64,000 nucleotides of DNA from contig JBBTTE010000004.1 of NCBI GenBank assembly GCA_038064395.1, forward strand, positions 1-64,000, written 5' to 3'. Both the position numbers and the translations under genes were made by a program. Shown one piece after another: positions 41,655 through 49,670 of this stretch. The first letter of the stretch is position 1. Each line of letters starts with the position of its first letter. This DNA is from JBBTTE01 sp038064395 (GTDB lineage Bacteria > Patescibacteriota > Saccharimonadia > Saccharimonadales > UBA4665). The notes under the pieces were generated by a model, which worked only from the letters and a program-made list of their open reading frames with translations, did no database searches and had not been told where the DNA came from.

Positions 41655-42737
41655 ATGAGTAGGGTATATAACTTTAGTGCTGGTCCAAGCACGCTGCCGG
41701 AGGTTGTGCTCGAAAAGGCCAAGGCGCAGCTGGTCGACTATGATGGCGCCGGTATGAGTGTCATGGAGATGAGCCACCGCAGCCCCGAGTTCTTGGGTAT
41801 AGCGCGTCAGGCTGAGCAGGATCTGCGTGACCTGATGAAAATCCCCGACAACTACAAAGTACTATTCTTACAAGGTGGCGCAACAGGGCAGTTTGCCGCT
41901 ATTCCGCTCAACTTAGCTGAGCAAACAGACACGGCCGATTATGTAATTACAGGCATGTGGGGCAAGAAGGCTCACAAAGAAGCCCAAAAGTACCTACAGA
42001 ACGCCAATATTGCAGCTATGCCCGATCCTTATACGAGTATTCCAGATCAGTCTAGCTGGCATCTTAGCCCAGGCTCCAAATATCTCCACATAACTGTTAA
42101 CGAGACTATTCATGGCGTGGCTTTCAATGATATTCCAGATACTGGCGACGTGCCTCTAGTTGGTGACATTAGCTCTACGATCTGTAGCAGGCCACTTGAT
42201 GTCAGCAAGTTCGGCGTGCTGTACGCCGGGGCGCAGAAGAACCTCGGTCCAGCAGGTCTGACCGTAGTAGTCGTCCGTGATGATCTGCTAGACACAGCGC
42301 GTGGCCACACCCCAGCCGTCTGGCACTGGGCAGATAAGTCAGCTGCCGAGTCAATGCTCAATACTCCGCCGACTTATAGTTGGTACATGGCTGGTCTGAT
42401 TCTAGACTGGCTCAAGAATGACATCGGTGGACTGGACAAGATGGCTGCTATTAATAAGCGCAAGGCTGCCAAGTTATATAAGACAATTGATGATTCTGAC
42501 TTCTATGCCAACCCTGTTGAGGTCAAGTCACGGTCGCTGATGAATGTGCCTTTCACTCTTGCTAAGCCTGATCTGGATAAGACTTTCCTCGAGCAGGCCG
42601 CTGAGCAAGGCCTAGTAAATCTGGGCGGGCATAGAAGTGTTGGTGGTATGCGGGCTAGTATTTATAACGCGATACCTGAGGCTGGAGTCGATGCATTAAT
42701 TAAGTTCATGAAGGAGTTCGAGGCAAAACATGGCTAA
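41655..42737 (+). CDS. serC: Phosphoserine aminotransferase
   Basis: 360 residues starting MSRVYNFSAGPSTLPEVVL, the standard SerC beginning. The PLP-binding lysine is in LYAGAQKNLGPAGLTVV (about 193-209), and MEMSHRSPEF and FLQGGATGQFAAIPLNL are further family motifs. The length is normal (about 360). It converts 3-phosphohydroxypyruvate and glutamate to phosphoserine. It overlaps serA by eight bases, so the first two steps of serine synthesis form one operon, unusual for a genome with so little biosynthesis. serB is not in the window. Confidence 0.94.
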   Translation: MSRVYNFSAGPSTLPEVVLEKAKAQLVDYDGAGMSVMEMSHRSPEFLGIARQAEQDLRDLMKIPDNYKVLFLQGGATGQFAAIPLNLAEQTDTADYVITGMWGKKAHKEAQKYLQNANIAAMPDPYTSIPDQSSWHLSPGSKYLHITVNETIHGVAFNDIPDTGDVPLVGDISSTICSRPLDVSKFGVLYAGAQKNLGPAGLTVVVVRDDLLDTARGHTPAVWHWADKSAAESMLNTPPTYSWYMAGLILDWLKNDIGGLDKMAAINKRKAAKLYKTIDDSDFYANPVEVKSRSLMNVPFTLAKPDLDKTFLEQAAEQGLVNLGGHRSVGGMRASIYNAIPEAGVDALIKFMKEFEAKHG

Positions 42738-43893
42738 ATACAAGATCAAAACCTACAATACTATTTCAGCAGTCGGTCTCGACAAATTTGGCTCAGATTA
42801 CGAAGTTGGGCCTGAGTGCGCCGATCCAGATGCCATAATGCTGCGATCCTTTGATCTTCACAAGGAGAAACTTAGCGACAGTGTTCTGGCTGTTGGTCGC
42901 GCCGGTGCTGGAACAAATAACATTCCAGTTGATGAGCTAGCCAAGCAGGGCATAGTTGTCTTCAACGCCCCTGGTGCTAATGCGAACTCCGTCAAAGAAC
43001 TAGTCATCGCCGGAATGCTACTCGCTGCCCGTAATTTGCCAGATGCCTTAAGTTACGTCAGCGGACTAGGTGAGGAAGGCATGAAAGAAGCCGTCGAAGC
43101 AGGCAAGAAGAAGTACGCTGGCGGCGAGCTTCACGGCAAAACCCTCGGTGTTATCGGCCTTGGTGCAATTGGTTATCGCGTAGCTAATAGTGCGACTGAC
43201 TTAGGTATGAAAGTGTTGGGTTACGATCCAGCTATGACCGTTAGTAACGCCTGGCAGCTTTCGCCAGACGTCGATAAGGTCGATGACCTTGATGCATTGC
43301 TAGCCCAGTGTGACTTCGTGACGATTCATGTGCCATTGCTTGATGCTACGCGTGGTTTGTTAAGCGCTGAGAAGTTGTCCAAGATGAAGCCGACAGCCGT
43401 TTTGCTTAATTTCTCTCGGGATGAACTGGTCGATGAGCCTGCTCTTATCGCTCAACTTGATTCTGATAAGTTGGGGCGATACGTGTCAGATTTCCCCAAC
43501 AAGCTAACTCGTGGCCACGCCAAGATTATAGCTTTGCCGCACCTTGGCGCCAGCACTGAGGAAGCCGAAGACAGCTGTGCAATTATGATTGCCGACCAAT
43601 TGCAGGATTATCTGGAGAATGGCAATATCCAGCACTCTGTGAATTTCCCTGAGGCCAAGTTGTCACGCAAAGGTCCGACTCGATTGACGATAACTCACAA
43701 GAACGAAGCTGGCGTTGTGGCTCAGATTACCCAAATACTTGGCGTTACGGGGATTAATATAGTCGAGCTGCTGAACAAGAGTCGTGGTGAGCTAGCGTAT
43801 ACGATCCTCGATCTTGAAGTAGACAGCCTGGACGACAGTGTCCAAGAAGCGCTTAAGAAGATTCCGTCTATCCTTAAGCTGCGTGCTATCTAG
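42730..43893 (+). CDS. serA: D-3-phosphoglycerate dehydrogenase
   Basis: 387 residues. The substrate part includes VGRAGAGTNNIPVDELAKQGIVVFNAPGANANSVKE (about 56-91). The NAD-binding Rossmann motif is LGVIGLGAIGYRVANSA (about 138-154). The catalytic region has FSRDELVDE and the histidine in LPHLGASTEEAE. A C-terminal ACT domain (about 316-387) begins RLTITHKNEAGVVAQI, which suggests serine feedback control. It is the short ACT-type enzyme without the ASB domain. It starts inside the end of serC. Confidence 0.93.
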   Translation: MAKYKIKTYNTISAVGLDKFGSDYEVGPECADPDAIMLRSFDLHKEKLSDSVLAVGRAGAGTNNIPVDELAKQGIVVFNAPGANANSVKELVIAGMLLAARNLPDALSYVSGLGEEGMKEAVEAGKKKYAGGELHGKTLGVIGLGAIGYRVANSATDLGMKVLGYDPAMTVSNAWQLSPDVDKVDDLDALLAQCDFVTIHVPLLDATRGLLSAEKLSKMKPTAVLLNFSRDELVDEPALIAQLDSDKLGRYVSDFPNKLTRGHAKIIALPHLGASTEEAEDSCAIMIADQLQDYLENGNIQHSVNFPEAKLSRKGPTRLTITHKNEAGVVAQITQILGVTGINIVELLNKSRGELAYTILDLEVDSLDDSVQEALKKIPSILKLRAI

Positions 43894-43894
43894 C

Positions 43895-44950
43895 TTATTC
43901 GCTACTGAGCAGTTCGTGTTCGGCCTTCTGCAAGGCTTCTACTAGGTCGTCTATATCGCCAGCTAGCGCGGCAGGGATATTGCTGCGACTGTAGCCGATG
44001 CGGTGATCTGTGATGCGGTCTTGTGGGAAGTTGTAGGTTCTTATCTTCTCGGAGCGGTCGCCCGAGCCGATTAGCTTCTTTCGGGCTTCTGATGATTCTT
44101 TCTGTTCTTCGTCAATCTTCTGTTGGAGCAGTCTCGACCTAAGTACACTCATGGCTTTGGCCTTGTTCTTGATCTGAGATTTCTCATCCTGGTTACTGAC
44201 AACTAGACCGCTTGGCAGGTGAGTTATTCTGACGGCTGAATCGGTAGTGTTAACAGATTGGCCACCGTGGCCACCACTACGGTATACATCAATACGTAGA
44301 TCACTAGGATTGATCTCAATATCTGATTCTTCGGCTTCAGGTAGAACCGCTACGGTGGTGGTGGAGGTGTGAATGCGGCCTTGGCTCTCAGTTACGGGTA
44401 CGCGTTGGACGCGATGCACGCCGGCTTCGAACTTGAGGTTCTTATAAGCATCGACGCCACGGACGGCAAAGGTGATTTCATTGAAGCCACCGACTTCGTT
44501 AGGCGTTTCGTTGAGCAGCTCTAGCTTGTAGTCATGGGCTTCGGCCCAGCGGGCGTACATGCGATAAAGTTCACCAGCGAACAGGCTAGATTCGTCGCCA
44601 CCAGCAGCGGCTCTTATCTCGATGATTACGTCGCGTTCATTGTTCGGATCAACAGGGGTTAGAGCTTCGATTAAGGCTTCTTCGTTGGCGGCGATCTTGG
44701 GCTCGAGTTCTTCGAGTTCTGTGGCGGCCATCTGTTGCATCTCGGCGTCCGAGTTGCTCTTGAGTTCTTCGGCTGAGGCTTTGGCATCGGCCAGCTTGGC
44801 TTTCTCGTCGAACAGCTTAACTATGTCTTCGACGTCGCTGCGGCGTTTGGCAAGTTTGGGGTAATTCTTGTCAGCAAAAACAGATGGATCTTGGAGCTTG
44901 GCTTCCAGATCTTGGAGTTCTTGGCGGAGTGATTGTTCCTTGTTGTCCAT
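43895..44950 (-). CDS. prfA: Peptide chain release factor 1
   Basis: 351 residues. The GGQ motif is in RSGGHGGQSVNTTDSAVRITHLPSG (about 221-245). HRVQRVPVTESQGRIHTS holds the tripeptide PVT at the PxT position, which marks RF1 (UAA/UAG), not RF2. The length is slightly below E. coli RF1 (360). It follows rpmE on the same strand, a common pairing, with a terminator between them. UGA stops elsewhere in the window imply that an RF2 must exist outside it. Confidence 0.95.
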   Translation of the reverse strand: MDNKEQSLRQELQDLEAKLQDPSVFADKNYPKLAKRRSDVEDIVKLFDEKAKLADAKASAEELKSNSDAEMQQMAATELEELEPKIAANEEALIEALTPVDPNNERDVIIEIRAAAGGDESSLFAGELYRMYARWAEAHDYKLELLNETPNEVGGFNEITFAVRGVDAYKNLKFEAGVHRVQRVPVTESQGRIHTSTTTVAVLPEAEESDIEINPSDLRIDVYRSGGHGGQSVNTTDSAVRITHLPSGLVVSNQDEKSQIKNKAKAMSVLRSRLLQQKIDEEQKESSEARKKLIGSGDRSEKIRTYNFPQDRITDHRIGYSRSNIPAALAGDIDDLVEALQKAEHELLSSE

Positions 44951-44979
44951 AATGGTTTCGCTTAGTTAGTATATATGGG

Positions 44980-45010
44980 AAATAAAAAACACCCGAAAAT
45001 TATCGAGTGC
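44980..45010 (-). terminator. Terminator between rpmE and prfA
   Basis: On the minus strand, CACTCGA/TCGGGTG with an AT loop is followed by TTTTTTATTT. The single T-G wobble is tolerated only on the minus strand, which confirms the direction. It separates rpmE from prfA. Confidence 0.75.
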
Positions 45011-45026
45011 TAATAGCAGAACTTAG

Positions 45027-45389
45027 CTATTGCTTAGGAGTTGTAATGTCGTTGACGGCCTTGATTTCGGCCTTCTCGATCTTAGCAGCGACACGCTTGG
45101 CGTCCTTCTTGGCGGCAGAGGCACGCTTGTCCTTGTTGGCAGCACCGGCAGCGGCACGAGCCTTAAACTTATCGACGCGACCTTCGATGTCTAGAATTCG
45201 TTCTTCACCGGTGAAGAACGGGTGAGAAGCGCTGGTAATGTGTACCTTCATAAGTGGATATTCGTTGCCGTCTTCCCACTTGGTGGTTTCTTCGGTCTTA
45301 GCGGTTGAGCGCGTCAAGAATCGGAAGCCGTTGTTGAGGTCTTCGAATACCATTAGCTGGTAGCTGTCGGGGTGAATACTCTTCTTCAT
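45027..45389 (-). CDS. rpmE: 50S ribosomal protein L31 with extended tail
   Basis: 120 residues from ATG 45389 (the upstream start at 45410 lies in the promoter region). MKKSIHPDSYQLMVFEDLNNGFRFLTRST and MKVHITSASHPFFTGEERILDIEGRVDKFKAR match L31. The zinc cysteines are absent, so this is a C-minus form that needs no zinc. A Lys/Ala-rich tail of about 40 residues (KDKRASAAKKDAKRVAAK...) extends beyond the usual end. Confidence 0.9.
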   Translation of the reverse strand: MKKSIHPDSYQLMVFEDLNNGFRFLTRSTAKTEETTKWEDGNEYPLMKVHITSASHPFFTGEERILDIEGRVDKFKARAAAGAANKDKRASAAKKDAKRVAAKIEKAEIKAVNDITTPKQ

Positions 45390-45401
45390 AATCGAATTAT
45401 T

Positions 45402-45430
45402 AGTATACACATCTGTTAGCCTTTGGTCAA
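45402..45430 (-). promoter_or_regulatory. rpmE promoter
   Basis: On the minus strand, TTGACC, 17 bases, TATACT, twelve bases to the ATG at 45389. It is back to back with the rpsB promoter. Confidence 0.7.
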
Positions 45431-45438
45431 GACGCTTG

Positions 45439-45467
45439 TTGCATAACTCCTTCTCATCTGTTACACT
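45439..45467 (+). promoter_or_regulatory. rpsB promoter
   Basis: TTGCAT, 17 bases, TACACT. Confidence 0.7.
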
Positions 45468-45477
45468 GATTGAACAA

Positions 45478-45563
45478 TTAATTAATCAGGTTGGGGTTTG
45501 ATCCTCCTGTGCGGCACCTCCTAAGGACCACATGGGCTCCCAATCGAAGAGAAAGGACCTACC
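45478..45563 (+). promoter_or_regulatory. Structured rpsB leader
   Basis: GGTTGGGG (45490-45497) can pair with CTCCCAATC (45536-45544) around a GC-rich interior with a GTGCGGCAC hairpin. An autoregulatory S2 leader is known in other bacteria. Here the function is inferred from position and folding. Confidence 0.4.
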
Positions 45564-46319
45564 ATGGCGACAGATGTCGACATTAAGAAACTATTAGAAG
45601 CGGGCGCGCACTTTGGTCACAAAACCGAGCGTTGGCACCCTAAGATGGCACCTTACATCCACAGTAAGCGTGGCGGCACACACATTATTGACCTAGCTCA
45701 GACTGTAACTGGTCTTGAGACTGCTCTTAGCTTCATTACTAAGACTGCTAGTGAAGGCAAGCAGATCCTGCTAGTCGGCACCAAGCGACAGGCCCAGGAC
45801 ATTGTTAAGAAAGTCGCGCTTGAGACCAACATGCCTTACGTAACTGAGCGCTGGCTCGGTGGCATGATCACCAACTGGAATACCATTGGTGGCCGCGTGA
45901 AGCACATGGTTGACCTCGAGAACCGCATGGAATCTGGCGAACTGGCTAACAAGTACAACAAGCTAGAAGTTCAGCGTTTCCAAGAGGAAATAGACCAGAT
46001 GGAGGTCCTATACGGTGGCGTTAAGGAAATGAACAGCCGCGTCGGTGCAGTATTTGTTATCGATATCGTAAATGACGTCAACGCTGTTCGTGAAGCCAAC
46101 AAGCTGAAGATTCCAATAGTAGCTCTAGTCGACACTAACGCTGACCCAAGTCAGGTAACATACCCAATTCCTGCTAACGACGACGCAATCAAGACGATCC
46201 AGCTGATCATGGACTACGTCCAAACTGCTATCGAAACCGGCAAGGCCAAAGCTAAGGCAACTCCTGATGCTAAGGCAGGTGAGAAGACTGACAAAATTGA
46301 AAAAGTGAAGGTAGGCTAA
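45564..46319 (+). CDS. rpsB: 30S ribosomal protein S2
   Basis: 251 residues. KKLLEAGAHFGHKTERWHPKMAPYI at the start, FVIDIVNDVNAVREANKLKIPIVALVDTNADPSQVTYPIPANDDAIKTI in the C-terminal half and the coiled-coil insert (about 100-160) are all typical. A Lys-rich tail closes it. GAAAGGA precedes the ATG. tsf follows two bases after the stop, the standard rpsB-tsf pair. Confidence 0.96.
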   Translation: MATDVDIKKLLEAGAHFGHKTERWHPKMAPYIHSKRGGTHIIDLAQTVTGLETALSFITKTASEGKQILLVGTKRQAQDIVKKVALETNMPYVTERWLGGMITNWNTIGGRVKHMVDLENRMESGELANKYNKLEVQRFQEEIDQMEVLYGGVKEMNSRVGAVFVIDIVNDVNAVREANKLKIPIVALVDTNADPSQVTYPIPANDDAIKTIQLIMDYVQTAIETGKAKAKATPDAKAGEKTDKIEKVKVG

Positions 46320-46321
46320 AC

Positions 46322-46918
46322 ATGGCAATCGATATAGCAGATATCAAGAGACTCAAAGATTTAACAGGCGTTGGCCTAACAGATGCCAAAGGCGCTCTAG
46401 AAGATGCCAAAGGTGACTTCGATAAGGCTCTAGCCGCTATGCGCAAAAAGGGCCTAACCAAGGCTGAGAAGCGCGGTGAGCGTGAAGCTCGTGCTGGTAT
46501 TGTCGGTACTTACAACCACGACAGCCGCATTGGTGTAATTGTGGAAGTTAACTGCGAAACCGACTTCGTCGCTCGTAACGAAATCTTCACTGACCTAGTT
46601 AAGGACATAGCCATGCACATTGCTGCCACCAGTCCCGTCTACGTTAGCTCCGACCAAATCCCAGCTGCAGACACTAAGAAAATCCGCGACGAATTCAGCG
46701 AGAAGGCTAAGGCCGACGGCAAGCCAGCCGAAATGGTCGCCAAGATCGTTGATGGCCAAGTCAGCAAGTACTTCGCAGAACGCTGCCTACTAGACCAACC
46801 TTTCGTCAAGAACCCCGACCAGACCGTAGCTGAATACGTCAAAGACCACGCCGCTCGTCTCGGCGAAAACGTCGTTGTTCGTCGTTTCTCCCGAATCGCT
46901 CTCGGCGAAATCAACTAA
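46322..46918 (+). CDS. tsf: Elongation factor Ts
   Basis: 198 residues. The N-terminal UBA-like domain contains LKDLTGVGLTDAKGALEDAKGDFDKALAAMRKKGL, followed by the core motif VNCETDFVARNEIFTDLV (about 76-93). It recycles EF-Tu by GDP release. It is a short form, about 200 residues as in thermophiles and many CPR, against 283 in E. coli, with one half of the core repeat missing. Confidence 0.95.
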   Translation: MAIDIADIKRLKDLTGVGLTDAKGALEDAKGDFDKALAAMRKKGLTKAEKRGEREARAGIVGTYNHDSRIGVIVEVNCETDFVARNEIFTDLVKDIAMHIAATSPVYVSSDQIPAADTKKIRDEFSEKAKADGKPAEMVAKIVDGQVSKYFAERCLLDQPFVKNPDQTVAEYVKDHAARLGENVVVRRFSRIALGEIN

Positions 46919-46929
46919 AACGCTTAACG

Positions 46930-46958
46930 TTTACTCCGTAGAGCCAAGACACTATACT
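46930..46958 (+). promoter_or_regulatory. Promoter of the 46969 gene
   Basis: TTTACT, 17 bases, TATACT, ten bases to the ATG. Confidence 0.7.
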
Positions 46959-46968
46959 CGGATTTACG

Positions 46969-47577
46969 ATGACCGATATAACTGTTCCCGAATTTAGGCC
47001 ACTTCGTCCAGAGGACTGCTTTGAAGTATCTACGGGGCGGAATGGCTATGAGGTAGATGGGCATACTTGTAGTATTTTAATGATGGCACCCCAAACTGCA
47101 CTCGTTATGGCTATTGTTGAGGCTGGGGAAGGCCATCGCATTGATATTCCGCCGGCCGTGCAGAACATCAACGCATTGAACCAGAAATTATCGGAAAATG
47201 CCTACGGTTTTGGTTCAGATGAGCTGCACAAGGCAGCAGCTCGTGTTGTAGAGCTTACGAACACAGAAATGGTAGATAGCATATCTGCTAAGTTCGACAT
47301 GCTAGTCAAACATTTTAATATGCACGAACAGAGTATTATCAGACTCCTCGGGAAAAACACTGAGCATGGAGATACAATGATCGCTGCCTATGTCGGAACT
47401 ATCTTGCTAAAGGACGAAGTTGCCAAAGACTATTCCGAAGACGCCAAACATCTAGAAGTGTTCACAAGTCTTGTTGATAGTCACGGTCAGGTCGGTGTGC
47501 AGCCTGAGGGCTATGGACTGGGACGACTTCTGGTTAGAGATGATAAATTAGACACACTCGGTCTTACGCTTAGATAG
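46969..47577 (+). CDS. Hypothetical protein (202 aa)
   Basis: Not recognised. The protein is soluble, mildly acidic and mostly helical in the second half (KAAARVVELTNTEMVDSISAKFDMLVKHFNMHEQSIIRLLG). It has two His-containing helices but no motif. It is transcribed alone from a consensus-like promoter with a nearly leaderless start, a mark shared with other lineage-specific genes in the window. Confidence 0.6.
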   Translation: MTDITVPEFRPLRPEDCFEVSTGRNGYEVDGHTCSILMMAPQTALVMAIVEAGEGHRIDIPPAVQNINALNQKLSENAYGFGSDELHKAAARVVELTNTEMVDSISAKFDMLVKHFNMHEQSIIRLLGKNTEHGDTMIAAYVGTILLKDEVAKDYSEDAKHLEVFTSLVDSHGQVGVQPEGYGLGRLLVRDDKLDTLGLTLR

Positions 47578-47624
47578 TGCGACTGAATTGGCTAGAGAGC
47601 AACTACATTCCTCGGCATGACTAC

Positions 47625-47661
47625 ACACACCGAGTGTGCCTATGTGATACACTCAGTGTGT
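47625..47661. promoter_or_regulatory. Tandem palindromic operator over the RHH gene start
   Basis: ACACACCGAGTGT (47625-47637) and ACACTCAGTGTGT (47649-47661) are inverted copies with one mismatch, and each is itself nearly palindromic, with centres 24 bp apart. The second overlaps a TACACT -10 box (47648-47653) and the GTG start at 47660. This arrangement is typical for autorepression by a ribbon-helix-helix protein binding as a pair of dimers. Confidence 0.65.
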
Positions 47662-47872
47662 GAACCCCTTAACTACACGAATGCACATTACTATGCCTAC
47701 GGGTTTTCTTGAAGATCTGGACCAGCACGCTAAGGCTTGTTATATGTCGCGCAGTGACTACATCCGTATTGCATTGATGGAGAAGATGAACCGACAAAAT
47801 ATGGTAGACTACCCTCAAGCAGGACCAACCAATAACAAGGATGATGATGGATTCGCAGCAAGTAGTAACTAA
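47660..47872 (+). CDS. Ribbon-helix-helix (CopG/Arc-type) regulator
   Basis: 70 residues from GTG 47660; an internal ATG at 47681 would give 63. TRMHITMPTGFLEDLDQHAKACYMSRSDYIRIALMEKMN is a ribbon-helix-helix domain: a beta strand, a first helix, then SRSDYIR starting the second helix. Such proteins are often antitoxins or plasmid-type repressors, but no toxin gene lies beside it. It instead overlaps frr by about 26 bases. The operator at 47625-47661 suggests that it represses its own promoter, and with it part of frr expression. Confidence 0.7.
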   Translation: MNPLTTRMHITMPTGFLEDLDQHAKACYMSRSDYIRIALMEKMNRQNMVDYPQAGPTNNKDDDGFAASSN

Positions 47873-48410
47873 CGCCCAGACTAAGCTCAACCAAGCGGTT
47901 GAACGGTTTAAGGACACTCTTAAGACTCTAAGAACTGGACGCGCCAGTGCTAGCATGCTCGATGGTGTTACGGTTGAAGCATATGGTACACCGATGCCTC
48001 TAATTCAAGTTGCGACAATTACTGTTCCTGAGGCTCAGCTACTACAAATAAATCCTTTTGATCCGAGCAACCTAGAAGCAATAGCTAATGCTATCAGGAA
48101 CAACCCGAGCCTAGGTCTTAATCCATCGGATGATGGTCGAGTGATTAGAGTGCCGATTCCGCCACTAACAGAGGAGCGCCGCCGCGAATTATCCAAGCAA
48201 GTCGGTGAGAAGCAAGAAGATTGCATGATCGCCATGCGTAGTGTCAGACATGAGGCAATCGATCTACTAAACGAAGCCAAGAAGGACAAAGACATCGGCG
48301 AAGACGACGCTAAGCGCCTAACAACTCAAATCGAAGAAGCTATGACTAAGTCTAAGAACGAAGTCGAAGGCATCGCTAAGGCCAAAGAACAAGAAATCCT
48401 AACTATCTAG
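47847..48410 (+). CDS. frr: Ribosome recycling factor
   Basis: 187 residues from the third of three consecutive ATGs (47841, 47844, 47847), which stands at the right distance from AAGGA (47837-47841). LKTLRTGRASASMLDGVTVEAYGTPMPLIQVATITVPEAQLLQI and VRIPIPPLTEERRRELSKQVGEKQEDCMIAMRSVRHEAIDLL are typical apart from small changes. With EF-G it splits the post-termination ribosome. The start lies inside the RHH gene, so the two are coupled. Confidence 0.94.
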   Translation: MDSQQVVTNAQTKLNQAVERFKDTLKTLRTGRASASMLDGVTVEAYGTPMPLIQVATITVPEAQLLQINPFDPSNLEAIANAIRNNPSLGLNPSDDGRVIRVPIPPLTEERRRELSKQVGEKQEDCMIAMRSVRHEAIDLLNEAKKDKDIGEDDAKRLTTQIEEAMTKSKNEVEGIAKAKEQEILTI

Positions 48411-48424
48411 AAGTCAGTACGCAA

Positions 48425-49543
48425 TTAGGTGTGGGTGATGACTGTAGTGCCAATAGGTGCCCAGTCGTAGACCCATTTGGCTTGATCGTCAGGTAGTGAG
48501 ACACAGCCGTGAGAACTGTTAACCGCACCGAAGAAGCTAGTCGGGCGCCAGTAATTGCCGTGAACGGCATAGCCACCTGGTAAGAAGTAATTGATCCAAC
48601 GAACATGTGGCTGGAAGTACTTAGTGCCGTTGGCGTTGAAGCCTTTCATGTCTTGAATGGCTAGTTTCTGATATATCTTGTACTGACCGATTGGAGTAGG
48701 TGTTTCTGGCGCACCGGCGCTGATGGGGAATTGACGCGTTAGTTGACCAGCATCGTATGCCCACATTTGCTTGGTAGTGACGTTGACCTCAAGTAGTTTG
48801 CCAATACTGGTGGCACTAACTGCGTTGAAGGGCAGTGTCTCTATCGGTAGCGTCATTTGCATACCTTTGGCGCTGAGAAGAGTCTTGCCTATTTGATTAG
48901 CCAGGTTCTTGGTGTCGCCGATCTGCGTGCCGTCACGACCTGCGGCAATTACTTGTGACGAGCCGTCTGTGTGAGTGAGCGTTACTTGATTAGATGGCTC
49001 TTTGACGTAGGGTGCGGCTGCTGAAGTCAGGGATTTGGCAATAGCGTCGTTATTGACATGTATATATGTAGCTTGCTTATCCTTCACTACCTGTAACCAG
49101 CTATTGATGGTGTCTGAAGCAACAGGAACTGTCTTAGCGCCGATTGTTAGACTTAAAGGTTGAGTGGTGATGTTTTGCAGGGTGTCGGCGAGTTGATTGT
49201 TGGCGATAACGGCGTTAGGCCCTTGCTTGGCTTGAGTCAGAACACGTGTGCTGGTGGCTGAGGCAAAAGTAATATGCGCTGACCAATAAGCTGCGCCAAC
49301 TTGCGAGGCAGAACTGCCTACTAGCAAGAATAGCAGAGCAAACGCACCTAGACTGTAGCGGTGGAATAACTCTGCAGGGTAAGACCAAGGAGAATGATGA
49401 GTATCGGCAGGAACCTCAAAGACAGCAGGCTCAACTGCTGGTACGGACACTGCTTGCCTAAGTCGCACCGCGGGTTGCGGCAGTGCAGCTGGTCGAGCAG
49501 TCTGCATCTTAGGGCGTGGCAGCACAAAATCGTTACCTACCAT
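48425..49543 (-). CDS. L,D-transpeptidase (YkuD family)
   Basis: 372 residues from ATG 49543 (the frame extends to a TTG at 49552). A cytoplasmic Pro-rich N-terminus and a transmembrane helix (about 72-90) precede an extracytoplasmic part with a peptidoglycan-binding-like domain (about 100-240). The YkuD catalytic domain (about 250-372) includes INYFLPGGYAVHGNYW and the active-site SSHGCVSLPDDQAKWVYDW with catalytic Cys. It makes 3-3 peptidoglycan crosslinks or attaches proteins. It is divergent from rseP. Confidence 0.9.
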   Translation of the reverse strand: MVGNDFVLPRPKMQTARPAALPQPAVRLRQAVSVPAVEPAVFEVPADTHHSPWSYPAELFHRYSLGAFALLFLLVGSSASQVGAAYWSAHITFASATSTRVLTQAKQGPNAVIANNQLADTLQNITTQPLSLTIGAKTVPVASDTINSWLQVVKDKQATYIHVNNDAIAKSLTSAAAPYVKEPSNQVTLTHTDGSSQVIAAGRDGTQIGDTKNLANQIGKTLLSAKGMQMTLPIETLPFNAVSATSIGKLLEVNVTTKQMWAYDAGQLTRQFPISAGAPETPTPIGQYKIYQKLAIQDMKGFNANGTKYFQPHVRWINYFLPGGYAVHGNYWRPTSFFGAVNSSHGCVSLPDDQAKWVYDWAPIGTTVITHT

Positions 49544-49653
49544 GATGTACAACTCATTTTTAACTCTGTTTTTTCACACTTTTGGGTTTTTGTAGCCCTT
49601 ACCAAGAATTATACGCTGCGTAAGCGGTTTGTAAAGAGTTTTGCCAACGTGTT

Positions 49654-49662
49654 TGCTACAAT
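49654..49662 (+). promoter_or_regulatory. Extended -10 promoter of rseP
   Basis: TGCTACAAT matches an extended -10 (TGn plus TACAAT), with eight bases to the ATG at 49671. No good -35 box is seen. This supports the inner ATG over upstream TTG 49641 or ATG 49665. Confidence 0.55.
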
Positions 49663-49670
49663 GGATGTTA

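Noticed and set aside
47660..48410. Toxin-antitoxin module at the RHH gene
   Set aside because: The only partner is frr, a housekeeping gene. No toxin-like frame lies on either side.
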